A DNA stretch of 64,000 bases from Haliclona indistincta (taxonomy: Eukaryota > Porifera > Demospongiae > Haplosclerida > Chalinidae). Position 1 is the stretch's first letter. Every line of letters begins with the position of its first letter. The DNA lies in the NCBI GenBank assembly GCA_964017065.1, contig OZ024792.1, positions 7,187,754 through 7,251,753 of the forward strand, in the 5' to 3' direction. The notes under the pieces were generated by a model, which was not told where the DNA came from, ran no database searches, and saw nothing but the letters and a program-made list of their open reading frames with translations. Below are positions 31,018-44,300 of the stretch, one piece after another. The position numbers and the translations under genes were made by a program.

Positions 31018-33366
31018 TCACACCTTGATACAGCCATCACGAAATTGTGTAGCATGTATGTTGCACGAAGTGTCGAGAGCGATTCCATGCACTTGGTCTG
31101 GCAGACGAATGGTTAAGCAATGTGAGAAATCTGAATTAAAGACTTGAATGCGTTTATTTCCACTTTCTCCAACATAAATCCTTCCTTCTTCATCAACAGC
31201 TAGTCCTCTTGGATCATCAAACTGACCTTCTTCAGATCCTATACCACCAAACCTGGCTTGTACCTCACCATCTTCTGTCAGCTTTATCACCTCATTAGTT
31301 CCACAGTCAGTTACAAATATTGTACTACCTCCCAGAGTTGCAATGGCATGCAACTGCTGAGCTCCAGGAACTGGAATGGAACGATATACTTCATCATACC
31401 TGTCTGAGTACCAACCAAGGCCCATTTTGCATATACGCTGACCCTGATATGCAGTAACATAGACAGTGGAATGTCCAGGAGCTACACATGCTGGACTTGA
31501 CATAACAAGTTGATAATCAACATTCTTAACATCAGGATAATTTATAGCTTTCCTAGCGTGCATTTGGAAGGGGCTACCTTTGATAGGCTGCTTACGAATG
31601 CTCACATGTACTTCAACTCTACATCTATATCTTGAATAAAATCGAGATGGTGTAACAAAAATTTTGTACCTGCCATTTCCATCATCAACTACGTCGCCGT
31701 TTTCCCGTTCATAATCAAAACTATATTGACAAGTGACCATCTCTCCACCTCGGCCATAGGGACGACCAGATTCATCTCTAGCCTCTACAATCAATGTTCT
31801 TCGTCTTTCACATACAAGACGATTAGTTTGATAGCCAACTATGGTAGAAGTTGCAGGGCAGCAACCACCATTGACATGGCCAAGAGATAGCTGCTCCATG
31901 GGGTTGATGGTTACTTCTAAGAAGTCGTCTACAGGCGGCAAAGGAAGAAAAGCTTTGTAACCATCCAGTGTTTTATCTAGTGCTGCTTGGTGTAAATTGG
32001 CAGCAGCAAGAACCTCAGAATCACGATAGGTGTCCACTAACAACTGAGTTGTTTGTAGAGCAGAGGAAAGTTCATCTCTTTTCTCTTCAAGCTTTTCATT
32101 CTGGATGCACATAAGAGTACATTTTGATGTAACAACAGTATCTACTTGCGCTATCAGTGTCTGCCTTTGATTCTTCAGTGTTTCAATGATGTTATCAAAG
32201 GTAACATTGATGGAGGCTTTTGCTTTGTCAGCATTCTCTTTGAGATTGTTCTGTGACGTCCGTCCATCTTGAATGCGTTCTTCAAGCTTTTCGACTGCAT
32301 CAATAATTCGAGGCATGGATTCAGTCAGCGACTCTTTCTTTTTAAGGACAGCTGTGTCAATCGTTGAGAAACTATAACAGTTTCGGTGAATATCATCATC
32401 AACACCACAATCTTCTTCAACAGCCTCGACAGCAGCAGATGCACAGCAGTCATCATCATCATCATCTTCTTCTTCTTCTTCTTCAACAGCAGCAGCAGAT
32501 ACACATTTGGAGCAGGCAAACTGATTACAGGACACACAATAATGCGAACCAACCTCGGGATGATGTTTGGGACAGAAAACTTGTACGGGTGGGCTGAGAG
32601 TACTAATATCGTGCTTGGGCAAGTCCGCTAAATCGCGACCAGTGTGGTTCTTCAACTTTTGGTGCTCTAACTCGCAGTCGTTACAAAGAAACTCGCCACA
32701 ATCGAGACAATAGACAGCTGCATGTACACGAACAGCAGGATCACTTGAGCTGCATTTTTCACAGGTGGGAGAATCTCGCAGTTTCGAGAGCACCACAGCA
32801 CCTGCCGTCTCCTGTGCCAAACGAACGTCTTGAGGAAGGCCGTTCACTTTTTTCCTACCTAGAGATGTAGTCTGTGAACAAGTAGGGCAGCAGTAGTTGG
32901 GCGTGGCCCGACCTCTGCGTCTGCGGGAGGTCGGGTGTCACACGTATGCAAAAGTTGTTCCAGGGCTTGTTTCACAGTGAAATCATGAATATGATTTGTA
33001 ATTATGAATATAATTTTAAAACCAATGATTATGAATTATAAAGGGTGTGTGCTGTTGTAAACATGTAATGTTGTAAACATTTCTTGTAAATATTTGAAAT
33101 ACTGCAATCTGATTGGAGCTGCACGAATTCGTGCAGTAGAACAAATAAGTGATACGTGTGACACCCGACCTCCCGCAGACGCAGAGGTCGGGCCACGCCC
33201 AACTAGGGCAGCAGATGGTGGAATCGCTGGATAATTCTTCCAAGCAGTCTTTACAGAACGAGTGAAGGCAGCTCAAAGTACGAGGATCTCGGTAGAAATG
33301 CTTAGAGCGATCTTGATCCAGTGTACAGAAATACTTACGGACGGAGCAATCTGAACTGATTGCCAT
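31018..33366 (-). pseudogene. TRIM-NHL 3, broken by a duplication breakpoint and a MITE
   Basis: Starts MAISSDCSVRKYFCTLDQ like TRIM-NHL 2. The RING coding sequence is interrupted after ...DSTICCP by a 312-bp inserted element (32894-33205) that introduces stops. Beyond it the frame is intact through B-box 1, B-box 2, coiled coil, filamin and three or so NHL blades. It ends at DGCIKV, where the sequence switches to an ORC3 intron at 31018, so the final propeller blades are missing. An acidic low-complexity insertion (EEEEEEDDDDDD) lies in the B-box 2 region. Unless the element is spliced out this is a pseudogene. Confidence 0.85.
32894..33205. mobile_element. Mutator-like MITE in TRIM-NHL 3, 9-bp target duplication
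   Basis: Long inverted repeats (TAGTTGGGCGTGGCCCGACC and complement; the arms are about 54 bp). A perfect 9-bp direct repeat GGGCAGCAG flanks it (32885-32893, 33206-33214). Removing the element plus one repeat restores the RING sequence seen in TRIM-NHL 2, which proves the insertion. Confidence 0.9.
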
Positions 33367-33435
33367 ATTTTATTACTGAAGTATGAATCACAATGAAACC
33401 GCGAATGAAACAAAACCATAAGCCCCGCCCTTATT

Positions 33436-35234
33436 TCAGCATGCACCCCAAGTCAATCTCTGGACATGATCCGTCTTCCTGTGAGTGGGCTTGATGAACC
33501 CCAGGAACTGCATCTCTGACACTGACTGGATGAACCGAGCTCTGAAAGATGTCAGTCATGGACAACAATTATCGTGATCAACAGGAGGAGGACACAACAC
33601 AATAAAATCACACAAGCACTAGCTGTATGAAGGATACTGTATGACCTCTTCAGAAGACTCTAAATCTTCATTTGCATCTTTATTCCTCAATCGCTGTGCT
33701 GCTGATAACTGCTTCTTCTGGACTTTAAGTTTAGGTTTAGAAGGACTGACTATCGACGAATAGGACTGCATTGAGAAATAATGCGCGAACATGGGTGTGA
33801 GCATTTGACACACACACACATACACACACACACACACACACCTGCATCCAGTCGTAGAGATTAATCATTGTTCCACACTCTGTGTGCAGCTGGTAGGCGA
33901 TGCACAGGTCAGGTATCTTTGCCGGGATGGAGTCATTCGTACTAACCACATCAGCTGACTGTGTCATTAATGCATAATTACCAGGGGCTGGGTAGTAACC
34001 AGTCACGACTCACTGTGAGATAGTGGTTTGGTTGATTCAGAGCTGTCTGTATCGCTACTCGTGGTGCAGCTGCTAAATGCTACATAAGGACCATATATCC
34101 CTCCACTATTATGTAGCACATGGCATACTTTTTTAAGTGATTTGTGCTGATCAAAGTAGAATATCTCGTGCAATGGTATGCAAGAAGGAGGATCAAGATG
34201 CTTCCTGCGTAGATGACATGCACTAGAACGCAGCAACAGAGTGTCACTTACTTGAAGAGATCCATTACCTGCTCGAGTATACGAGTTCTTAGGGCCTCGT
34301 AGCCAGACAAGGCTTTATTTTGAGATGCTAGTTTTCTAAGACGCTGAATTACACAGTAGTCATAAAGTGTGCACAGTTGAATGTGAATCACCTCTTGAAA
34401 TCTCAATCTTTGTTGTAAAGTTGTTTCATCGCTTTTCGGAGGAGTAGACTCATTCTCGGCTACACATGACAGAGAGAAAGCAGTCACCAACCAGTATGTG
34501 GTGTCTCTAACTAGATTTCTCAGCAGTGTTTTGACCCAATTGCTCCAGTTCTGTGTAGAGCTCTGACAGAGCACTAGCAGCTGTAACCAACACAGCTGGA
34601 GAACTCCTGCGCAAGAGAAATAATTATGAACTTAGCACAAACTTAACTTACTCGCTATTGACCACTTTTGTTAATATTTCGATGCATTGTTTAAGATTTT
34701 TAGACAATTCCTCTTTTCCGAGAACTCTGTAAACAAACCACACCCACAAATGTACTTTGATCGAATACTGCTCTTACCTCAAATACATCCAGGCAGACGC
34801 AAACTTAGCGTGAGCAGTTGGATTAGACTCAAGAGCAAGGGAGTACAACTCATGCAACTAACAGAAAAGGAACTTAGTATTATGAGTGATATTACTCACT
34901 GATTTTCCAAATGGAGCCTCAGGTAGCCTACAGCTAAAGCAGTGGAAGCACTCCAACAAAGGATAGTACACTTGATGGTAAGTGTCTAGATCACCAAGCA
35001 ACTTGAAACTATTTTCCTGCAAATAATCATGAAACGTAAAAATTAATGCATTCGCTCATTATAGTCACTCATGTGAAAAAGGTAACAGTGTTAGCACATT
35101 AGTGTATGAAGGTGAAGCTCGCTTGTCTTACTGACCTTTAGGGCTTTGTCATCTTCCAGCAGTAAAATTTGTTCCTTTGGCTCTAAACCCTCTACATATC
35201 TACTCAAGTATGCACACATGAGTCACTGCACAGT

Positions 35235-35306
<72 letters not shown>

Positions 35307-38300
35307 ACACACACACACACACCTTCTGTACGACAGCAGAGATCTGATCATCTCACATTGTGGGTGTGTCAGTTTATCCAGCAACTCTTTTCTCTCCTTG
35401 TATTGTTGATGACAGAGAATGCTCAATGGCTGCCAGAAGAAGTGCTCCATGACTGAGAACTGCACAAAAATAACTTATTTTGCTGTTATTGAAAATACCT
35501 GAATGTGTCTGGTGACATTTTTAACAGAGAAGTTAGTGTAGAAAAAATGGTGGAGAAGGAATTTGAAGCAGTTTGGACCTAGTTTGAATGAAACTGATGA
35601 AGACAAAAATATCTGCAAAAAGATGAAGGCAATGAGATAATAATATTTTTTAGGTACCTACTTCTTTGAGAATTGTTGTGAAAGTGTTTGTCGCAGGTTG
35701 TGCGTGTATCTGCTCCAAGGCAAGCAGAGAGGAGACACTCTGTGGCAGCAGCCGGTGGACGGTGTTCACTGTGGTCGCTAGACCAAGTATCAGCACGACA
35801 GGAAAATCAGGAAGGTGAGGGCTACAGAAAAGTCGCTAATTGAATTATTTATTCATAGGTGTAATCCAATCGCAGTGCGCGAGGAATTTGGTTCATTGCC
35901 CTGATCGGATCAGGAGCGTTCTCCAGTGCGTTCTCTCTCTCTCTCTACTAGCAGCTAAGCTACACTGTAGCTGTGTTCGTTGGTGCTATTACTACTGGTC
36001 CGAGGCTCGCTTTACTGCGGGTAAGTCTCGGTGTTATGCGTACGTTATGCGCGCACCGTGTGATTTTCCTAGCGATCGTGTAAGGGCTCCATTTGATTCG
36101 CTTTTATTTCTAGCTAGCTTTGCCTATTTGTCTCAATAGTTTTAGCGTCTGTGTGGTGTTTACTAAAGCAAAACGGATACTTCTGACCCCTGTGCACCGG
36201 CCGTTTTGGCTTAAGTCCCGCCCCCTAAATGGTGTGTAATTTCATTTTCCTTCTCTGCAGGCTGAGGAAGCTGTGTAATGGCTGCCACTGTTAGCGAGAG
36301 ACGAAAACAGCCTCTCACCAACCCTCTCCTGTCGAAATCATATGCGACCAAGCTCACAACAACAGGATCCACATCTCTTCTCACTCGTAGCTCTGTGTCT
36401 GGTACAACAAGCAAGTTGAGTGGTGCAACAAGAGAGCGTGTAAAGACAGAAGATGTTGGAGGAAGAGAGAAGCCTAAGCTGACAAACGCTCTTTTGGCTG
36501 GCAGCTCAAGATCGTCAATCATTCTGACCTCATCAATGCAGTTGTCCTCAGCAAGCACTAATAGTTCTGTTCCTCTTCGTTCTTCTCGTGATAGCTCTGC
36601 TGGACTAGCCTACAAACAACCATTAGCTCTGACAAAGCCCCAAGTCACTAACCTGACACCACCAATATCTAAACCATCTCCATCGTCTCTACTGAGCAGC
36701 TCCTCTTCCCTGACATCCAGTCTGCAGTCTCGTCTACAGACTACAGCAACCAGTTCGTCACTGACAAAGAGCCAGAAGACTAGCATCAATCTTGCAGCAA
36801 CTACCCACTCGTCCTTAAAGCTCAGCTCAACTCTTACCACAACAAGATCCCGTCAGCTAGCAACTTCTACGAACAAGACACTTGGTGGTGGAACTACTAT
36901 ACCAACAACAAAGCCGCTGGTGACCAGCAAGCCACCTGCTGTAGTAGTCACAACACCCAGCCTTTCTAGTTCTTTGACGAAGACAACCGTCAACAACAAT
37001 CTTCTCACTAGCAAGATATCTACTCCACCATTCTCCACTCAGAGCTCTGTGCTCAGTACTGATTCATATGAGCCTCGAAGAGCAGCTACTCCACTTTATC
37101 CTCCTAGCAATGAAAGGCCTGCTGTCACAATGGTATCTCTGCACTCGGAGGCTCTGCCTGTGTACGACTTCACCTCTGCTCATCCTGCAGCATCTACCAC
37201 AGAACCTGAGTTTCTTCCTCCTGAGCTAGATGCATCGATACAGGCTCCACCAACACCTCCTGTAGCAGACACAGTGCAGCTAAAGGTGACCATGATCAAT
37301 GCTGTCGCGACCTCACTCCTCTGCTCTCCTGACTTCCGAGATCCCAAGAATCCCACTCGACGCAACTTGAAGCAGCTGGGAGAATCAATGAGTGTGGCTG
37401 ATCCTGAGTTTGTTCTCAAGTTAGCTCTCTACACTCGTCGCAACTTGAACATTCGAACAACTGCAAATTTTCTTCTCGCTCTTGGTGCTTATTTTCACAA
37501 CTGTCGCCCGTTTCTCAAGAAGTACTTTTCAGCTACAGTTCGTCTACCATCTGATTGGATTGAAATCGCAGAGATCTACCAAACCTTCAATGATCAGGCC
37601 CTTCATTTTGGACAACTACCTACTTCTCTGCGCAAAGTAATGACGACTAAATTCCCAGATTTTGATTCCTACCAACTTGGAAAGTACAACAAGGATGCTT
37701 CAAAGAAAAAGAAAAAGGGAAAAACAACTGTAAAGACAGAGAAGAAGGAACCTATCGCTCCACAAAGATCTCTATCTAAAACGCATTCTTCTTCCTCAGA
37801 GTCTTCATCAGATGAGTCTTCGGTTGTTCCTGATGAGGAGAGCGAATCAGAGGAGGAGCTGGTAAGGCTCACTTTCACTCTGAAGCAGCTGGTACGTAAG
37901 CTTCACATAGCAGAGCCTGTCGAACACGTGATGTGTCTCATTGGTAAAAGGTATCCAGAGGACACCGAGAGTTTCCGTCGTAGTCGTCTACCAGGAATCT
38001 GGGACCAAGACCGGGCGGGAAAGAGAATGAAGCTGTCTACTCCTGAAACATGGGAGACTCAGGTTTCTCTGAAGGGAAATAAAGCTGCAGTTTGGGAGGA
38101 ACTGATTGATCATCGGAAGCTCCCCTTTATGGCAATGCTGAGAAATCTTCGCAACCTCATCATAGCTGACGTCTCTCAGAAACACCATCAATGGGTGTTG
38201 AACAAGCTCAGTAATGAGAGAGCAGTGGTTAACAGCCAACAGTTCCCTTTCCGATTCTTTTCGGCATATGAAGTTCTTGATAATCTTGAGAAGCTTGGAA

Positions 38301-41300
38301 CAGAGAATGCAACGCCCAAACAACCACCCAAGCAACGGAAATCAAAGAAACCACCAAGAAAACCTAAAGAGATTAAACCAATTGACCCTCGCTTGCTAAA
38401 GCGCTATAAAAGTGCACTAGACATGGCTCTGAAAATAGCTACCAACTACAATGTCAAGCCGATTAGTGGTACAACCGTAATTTTGTGCAACGCAGGCAGT
38501 TCCATGGGTCGTAACTGCACTTCAGCACGAGGACTTGGCAAGCCTCGCACAGTTCTTGAAGTTGGAATTTTATTGGGATTGATGTGCAAGCATTCTTGCG
38601 AGCAATGCACAATGGCTGTATATGGCGCAGATAACTACTGTAAGGTGAGCCTTGAAGAAGGTACTATCCTGCACAATATGGAAACTGTGATGACTAAGGT
38701 GACAGAGAACAGGCTCAACGAACAGGAAGGAAAACTACCACAGAGTTTCTTTAATCCTTTACTTGTTGATCGAGTCCAAATAGACAATCTTGTGATATTG
38801 ACAGACAATATGAACATGGACTCTGAAGACAGCGTAGAACTGCTGAAATTCCTTGACAAGTATCGGCATCTGGTGAATCCCAACCTCCTCTTTGTTAGCG
38901 TAGACCTGAGCGGTCGTGCAAGTGGTATCTCCAGTACAATCAAACCACGTCACGAGAATGATATTCATCTAGCCGGTTATTCTGATCAAATTTTGCGTTT
39001 CATAGCAGAGAGAGGAGACAGCGGTCAGCTTAGCTTTGTAGATAACGTAGACAAGGCCTTCAATCTTGTTGACTTGAAGCAGTCGTGTCTTCAGAAAGTT
39101 GAGGCCGCACAAGTTGGAGTGTTGGCTAGAGAGAGAGCCATGTTAGCAGCCATACCACAGAAGAAATGGAGAACTGTTCGTGTGTTCATATCCTCCACGT
39201 TCAGAGATATGCACGGAGAAAGAGATCTTCTGACACGTTTTGTCTTTCCTGAACTTCGTTCACGATGCCTACGTCGCAACATCTGTCTGTATGAGGTAGA
39301 CCTACGATGGGGAGTTACTGAATCAGACGCACGCAGCCACAAAGCCATCGAGATCTGCCTGCAAGAGATATCACGCTGCCAGTACTTCATTGGATTGATT
39401 GGACAGCGTTACGGATGGGCACCAGAACAGTACCAAGTCCCTGATTCGCCTGAATATGACTGGGTAAGAGAATATCCTTCTGGTCGTTCTATCACTGAAC
39501 TAGAGATGTACCATGCTGCTCTGTGTGACACTGATAAGGTAGTAGGCAAAGCTTTCTTTTATTTCCGAGACCTTGCAATCAATAATCAAATCCCTGAAGA
39601 TATGAAAGATGAATTTCAATCTGATACACACAAGGATCGAGAGAAGATAGAAGACTTGAAGAGCAGGATTAGGATCAGTGGGCTGGAGGTGTATGATGGC
39701 TATCCTTGCAAATGGATGGGTGTGATTGATGACAAGCCAATAGTGGGAGGATTGGAAGACTTTGGTCAGCGAGTGCTTTACAATCTCTGGAATTCCATCC
39801 AACGAGACTACCCAGAGTCCGAAGGTAATGAAGACCCAGTGAAGGCAGCTACAGCTGTTCACGACACCTTTGCTGAATCTAAAGCTAGTTCGTTTGTTGG
39901 TCGTCGAGTACTTCTGAAAAATGCCTCCGACTCAATTCGTAGTGCAACCAATGGGTTGGTTGCGGTGGCTGGAAAACCAGGTTCGGGAAAAACAGCATTC
40001 ATGGCAGCCCTTGCACAATACTGCATTGAAACTACAATCGTCTCATCCAACAATATCCTCACTCATTTTATTGGTGCTGCCCCAGGATCGAGCAACATTG
40101 CGACTTTACTTACTCGACTGTGTCTAGAGTTGAAACGACGCTATTCTCTTTCTCTATCTGTCCCAGAAGATTATCCAGACCTTGCTAAAGAATGGGTTGA
40201 ATTTCTAAGAGAAGCAGCTCAGAAGATAACTAAAACTGGTACAAAACTAGCTATTTTTATTGATGGTCTTGACCTGCTGGAGGATGCCCACAATGGTCGT
40301 TCACTTGACTGGCTCCCAGACATATTTCCTGAAGGAGTCGTAGTTGTCACCAGCATGGTTGATGGAGGCAGCTCCCTCATGATCCTTCAGCAGCATAAGC
40401 CAGCACCTGTTGAGGTCACAGTAGGTGGAATGGACATGTTCGACAAAGCTGAGATGGTGAGAAAAAATCTCTCACAGCATCGCAAAGTACTGGATGAGTC
40501 ACCATTTAATAACCAAATGAAGCTGTTGCTAACAAAGAGAGAAGCTAGCAATCCTCTTTACCTTCACTTGGCTTGTGAAGAACTTCGAATGTTTGGTGTG
40601 TTTGAAGGAGTCTCTTCCTACATCAGAAAGATGCCGGCTACAGTGTCTACGCTTCTTCAAGAAGTTCTTACTCGTCTCGAAAATGAGCATGGAATTGAGT
40701 TGCTGTCTACTTCACTGACCCTCCTTTGTCTAGTAAGAAGCGGACTCAAGGAATATGAACTAGCTGGCACTTTGTCCTCTTTTCTCAGTGCTGGTAGTGG
40801 AACAGGAAAGCTGCCTCCAGTGATCTTAGCTCGTCTGTTGCGTTCTTTACAGACCTTCCTTCAACCAACTGGACAAGAGAACTCTGACCTTTTGACATTG
40901 GCTCACAAGGACATAGAGAAAGCTGTAAGATCACGATACATGAGAGGAGCAATGGCTGATCGCGAGAAGAAGCTTCATGTGCATTTAGCAAAATATTTCA
41001 AGCTCCAAGCAGATCCTGACAATGATGGTTCATTCAAAGGAAATGATGCTCGTGCATTTACGGAGCTACCGTATCATTTAATGGCCTGTGGATCATGGAA
41101 GGAGATGGAAGAAGTGCTTTGTCAACTCAATTTTGTTGTAGCCAAGTGTCATCTAGGTCTAGCACAGCAGCTACTTGAGGACTACACGCCTGCAACACAC
41201 ACCTTGACAGCAACCAAAGCTAGAGAAGTCAGTCGTTTCATTCACCTTCCTAAAGTCAAAACCTTCAAATCTTTTGTATCTCGTAACTTGCACATCCTTA

Positions 41301-44300
41301 TGGCCACACCTCCTCTCACTCTCCAGCAAGCTATTAATGAGCCAAGAGATTCAATGGTAGCACAGCATGGTCGACAGATACTTAGCGACAATCCAGTACC
41401 TGTACTAAGCCAAGTAAACAAATCAGATGAAGAGAACCCATGTAATATGGTGCTGGATGGCCATGGCAGTGCTATGATTGTAGTAGCTGTATCACCAGAT
41501 GGTCAAATGCTTGCTACTGGATCCAAGAACTGTGTTGTTAAAGTATTTGAAGTAGAGACAGGTCGTGAGGTGCGTACATACCTTGGTCACGCTGGTGCTA
41601 TCACAGGAGTGTGCTTTGTTGGAGACTCTGCTGTTTGTTCAGCATCTATGGATTGTAGTCTTAGCTTGTGGAGTTTGAAAGAAGGGCACCGTATTACTGC
41701 AATGAAGGGGCATTCCAGAGCTGTGAAAGGATGCGTGGCTGACAAGAATGGCAAGATTGTTGTTTCTGTCTCGTGGGACATGTCTATAAGAGTATGGGAT
41801 GGAACTGATGGTTCATTCAAGTCCTCGTTAAAGAGCCCAGGGAAAAACAGTCATATAAACTGTATTGATATTCACCCAGAAGGGCAGCTGGTTGCAGTTG
41901 GGTGTTGGGATGCTTCAGTGAAGATATGGGACACCCTCAATGCCAAACGACTAAAGGTTCTCAAAGGACACAAGACATCTGTGCAGGCTTGTGCCTATGC
42001 TCCCTCTGGTCGCCATGTTGTCTCCGCATCGATGGATGGAGAGGTGAAGATTTGGTCTGTTAGAGGTGGTACAACTGTAGGTACAATTACAGGTCACTCT
42101 GATCCTGTAAATGGCATAACTTTCACTCCAAATGGACAGTATCTAGCTACAGCTTCAAGTGACAAGCAGATAAAAGTTTGGTCAGGCTCTCTTGGCAAGC
42201 CAGCTCAGATCATAAGAGGAGAAAGCGAGAGAGGATATGCTCACAGTCTTGCATTCCACCAAGAAACACAGTGTGTGTTCACTGGTTATCACAATGGATC
42301 AGTGTGTCAGTACAATTCACACACAGGCGCTCTTCTCTCCTCTGTCAAGCCACATACAGCTGCTGTAAAGGCAGTTGCATATTATGATGGTCTCTGCATG
42401 ACTGCCTCTGTTGATACAACTGTGAAAGTGTGGACGGCTTCTTCTTCCACTCTTCGTAGTGTCAGTCTTGAAGGAAACAGTTCAGCTATAACCGCTGCCA
42501 CTTGGAACAAACATGGATTAGCTACTGCCTCAGAAGATTTGTCCATCATGCTGTGGCCTCATAATCCTGCTGGTTACAAGAAGCTTCTTAATACCACAAC
42601 ACCACCTCCAGTGAAGCCACTGAAAACACTACATGGACATACAGGAACTATTTCTGCAATCGCATTCAGCTCTACTAAAGGCACAATGGTGACAGTAAGT
42701 CATGACAAGTCCATCATTATTTGGGACACTATCAATTACAAGGCTACTCAAACAATACCAGTGGCTCACAAGGACTGGATCAATGCATGTGTATTCTCTG
42801 ATTTATCAAATGACTATCTAGTGACTGGTTCTAATGACTTTACACTAAAGATCTGGGACATCAAGAATGGAAGTGAAAAGTCAGTTTTGAAAGGTCATAC
42901 GTCTGGAATTAACTCTGTGGCCTTCTCTATGGGCTGCATAATTTCTGGAGCAGTAGATGGATCTGTGAAAGTGTGGACGCATAAAGGTATCGAGATTACA
43001 ACTCTCTATTGCCACACTCGCAGGATTAATGCTTGCTTATTGAACATTCCTGGAAAGATGGACAAGAGTGTGCAGGATAGCTGGGCTGATGTTGTAGAAG
43101 AGGAAGAAGAGGAAGAGAAAACAGGAGGCGGGACAGGAAAGCTAAAGCTGAACTTTGAAGAAGTGTCAGTGTTGACAGCAAGTGATGATGGTACAGTTGG
43201 TGTCTGGAAGCCATTTCTTCCTAACCACTTGGCTACTCTGAAAGGACACTCTGATAGAGTCATGTCATTAGCAAGTACCTTTAACAACCACTTGATATCA
43301 GGTTCTCTGGATAGCAGTGTTAGACTGTGGAACCCACAGCTTCCCACAGAGCCAGGAGAACTAGTAAAGCGACAAACAATCGAAGCTCATGTTGGTTCAG
43401 TAACTGATGCCAAGATACTAACAGACAGCATGGCAAGAGAGTCTGGAGGTTTGAACACCTTTGCTGTTACTAGTGGAAGAGATGGTACCTTCATTGTGTG
43501 GTGTATACGTCTACCAGATGCTGGAGAAGAGCTAGCCTTAGCGAAACTGTATCAAGTGAAGGCATGTGAGAAAGCTCTGTCATCTGTGCTGATTACTGTC
43601 AGTTCTGGCATCACTGTTGGCAAGGACACAGGAGAAATTGAGGTGTGGCGATGGTCAACTTCTGAGTTTCCAAAACTTGATTTGACCAAGACTGCTGCTC
43701 AGCTTGCTGGAGATGCACCAGTATCTAAAATGGTAGTCACACCTGACAGGAAATTCCTTGTAGCCAGCTCTTGGAATAACCAGGTATTCACTTTGTCTGG
43801 GGGAAGCAGAACGGTTAGTGACCGTATTAAGGAGCACAAAGAGTCTGTGGTAGGTATATGTGCTACAAAACAAGATTCAAAGACAACAGTATACTCCTTG
43901 AGCTGGGACAGAACTCTATCAGAATGGGCAATGAGTGGAGGTTCTGCAAAGGGAAGAAGGAACAAGCCAATAGCTGCTGCTAGCATCCATCGCATTCATC
44001 TAGAGGCAGATGCCGGAAAGAGAGAGCAACCATGGACGCTGGCTCTCTGTGAACTAGACTCTTTTCATCTAGTCATTAGTGACAGTCTAGGACAGGTAAC
44101 TATTTGGAACAAGGTCAGCAAGATCGCTGTTCTAACCAAGAAAGTTCACCAAAAAGCCATCAATGCTCTTGCTACAATCAATGGTTGTCTTGTAACCGGA
44201 TCTGATGACAGCACAGTGAAGGTATGGAAGATGAAGAAGGACCAAGGTGGAAATACCCAACTCAAACAAGTGGGACACTTTTATTGTCTGTCGTGTGTGA

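Noticed and set aside
32364..32631. His/Gln- or Phe-rich plus-strand frames
   Set aside because: They are the complement of the acidic low-complexity insertion in TRIM-NHL 3.
33436..35821. ORC3 as a 5'-truncated gene fragment
   Set aside because: The missing N-terminal exons were found at 44633-45742, beyond TEP1, with matching codon phase.
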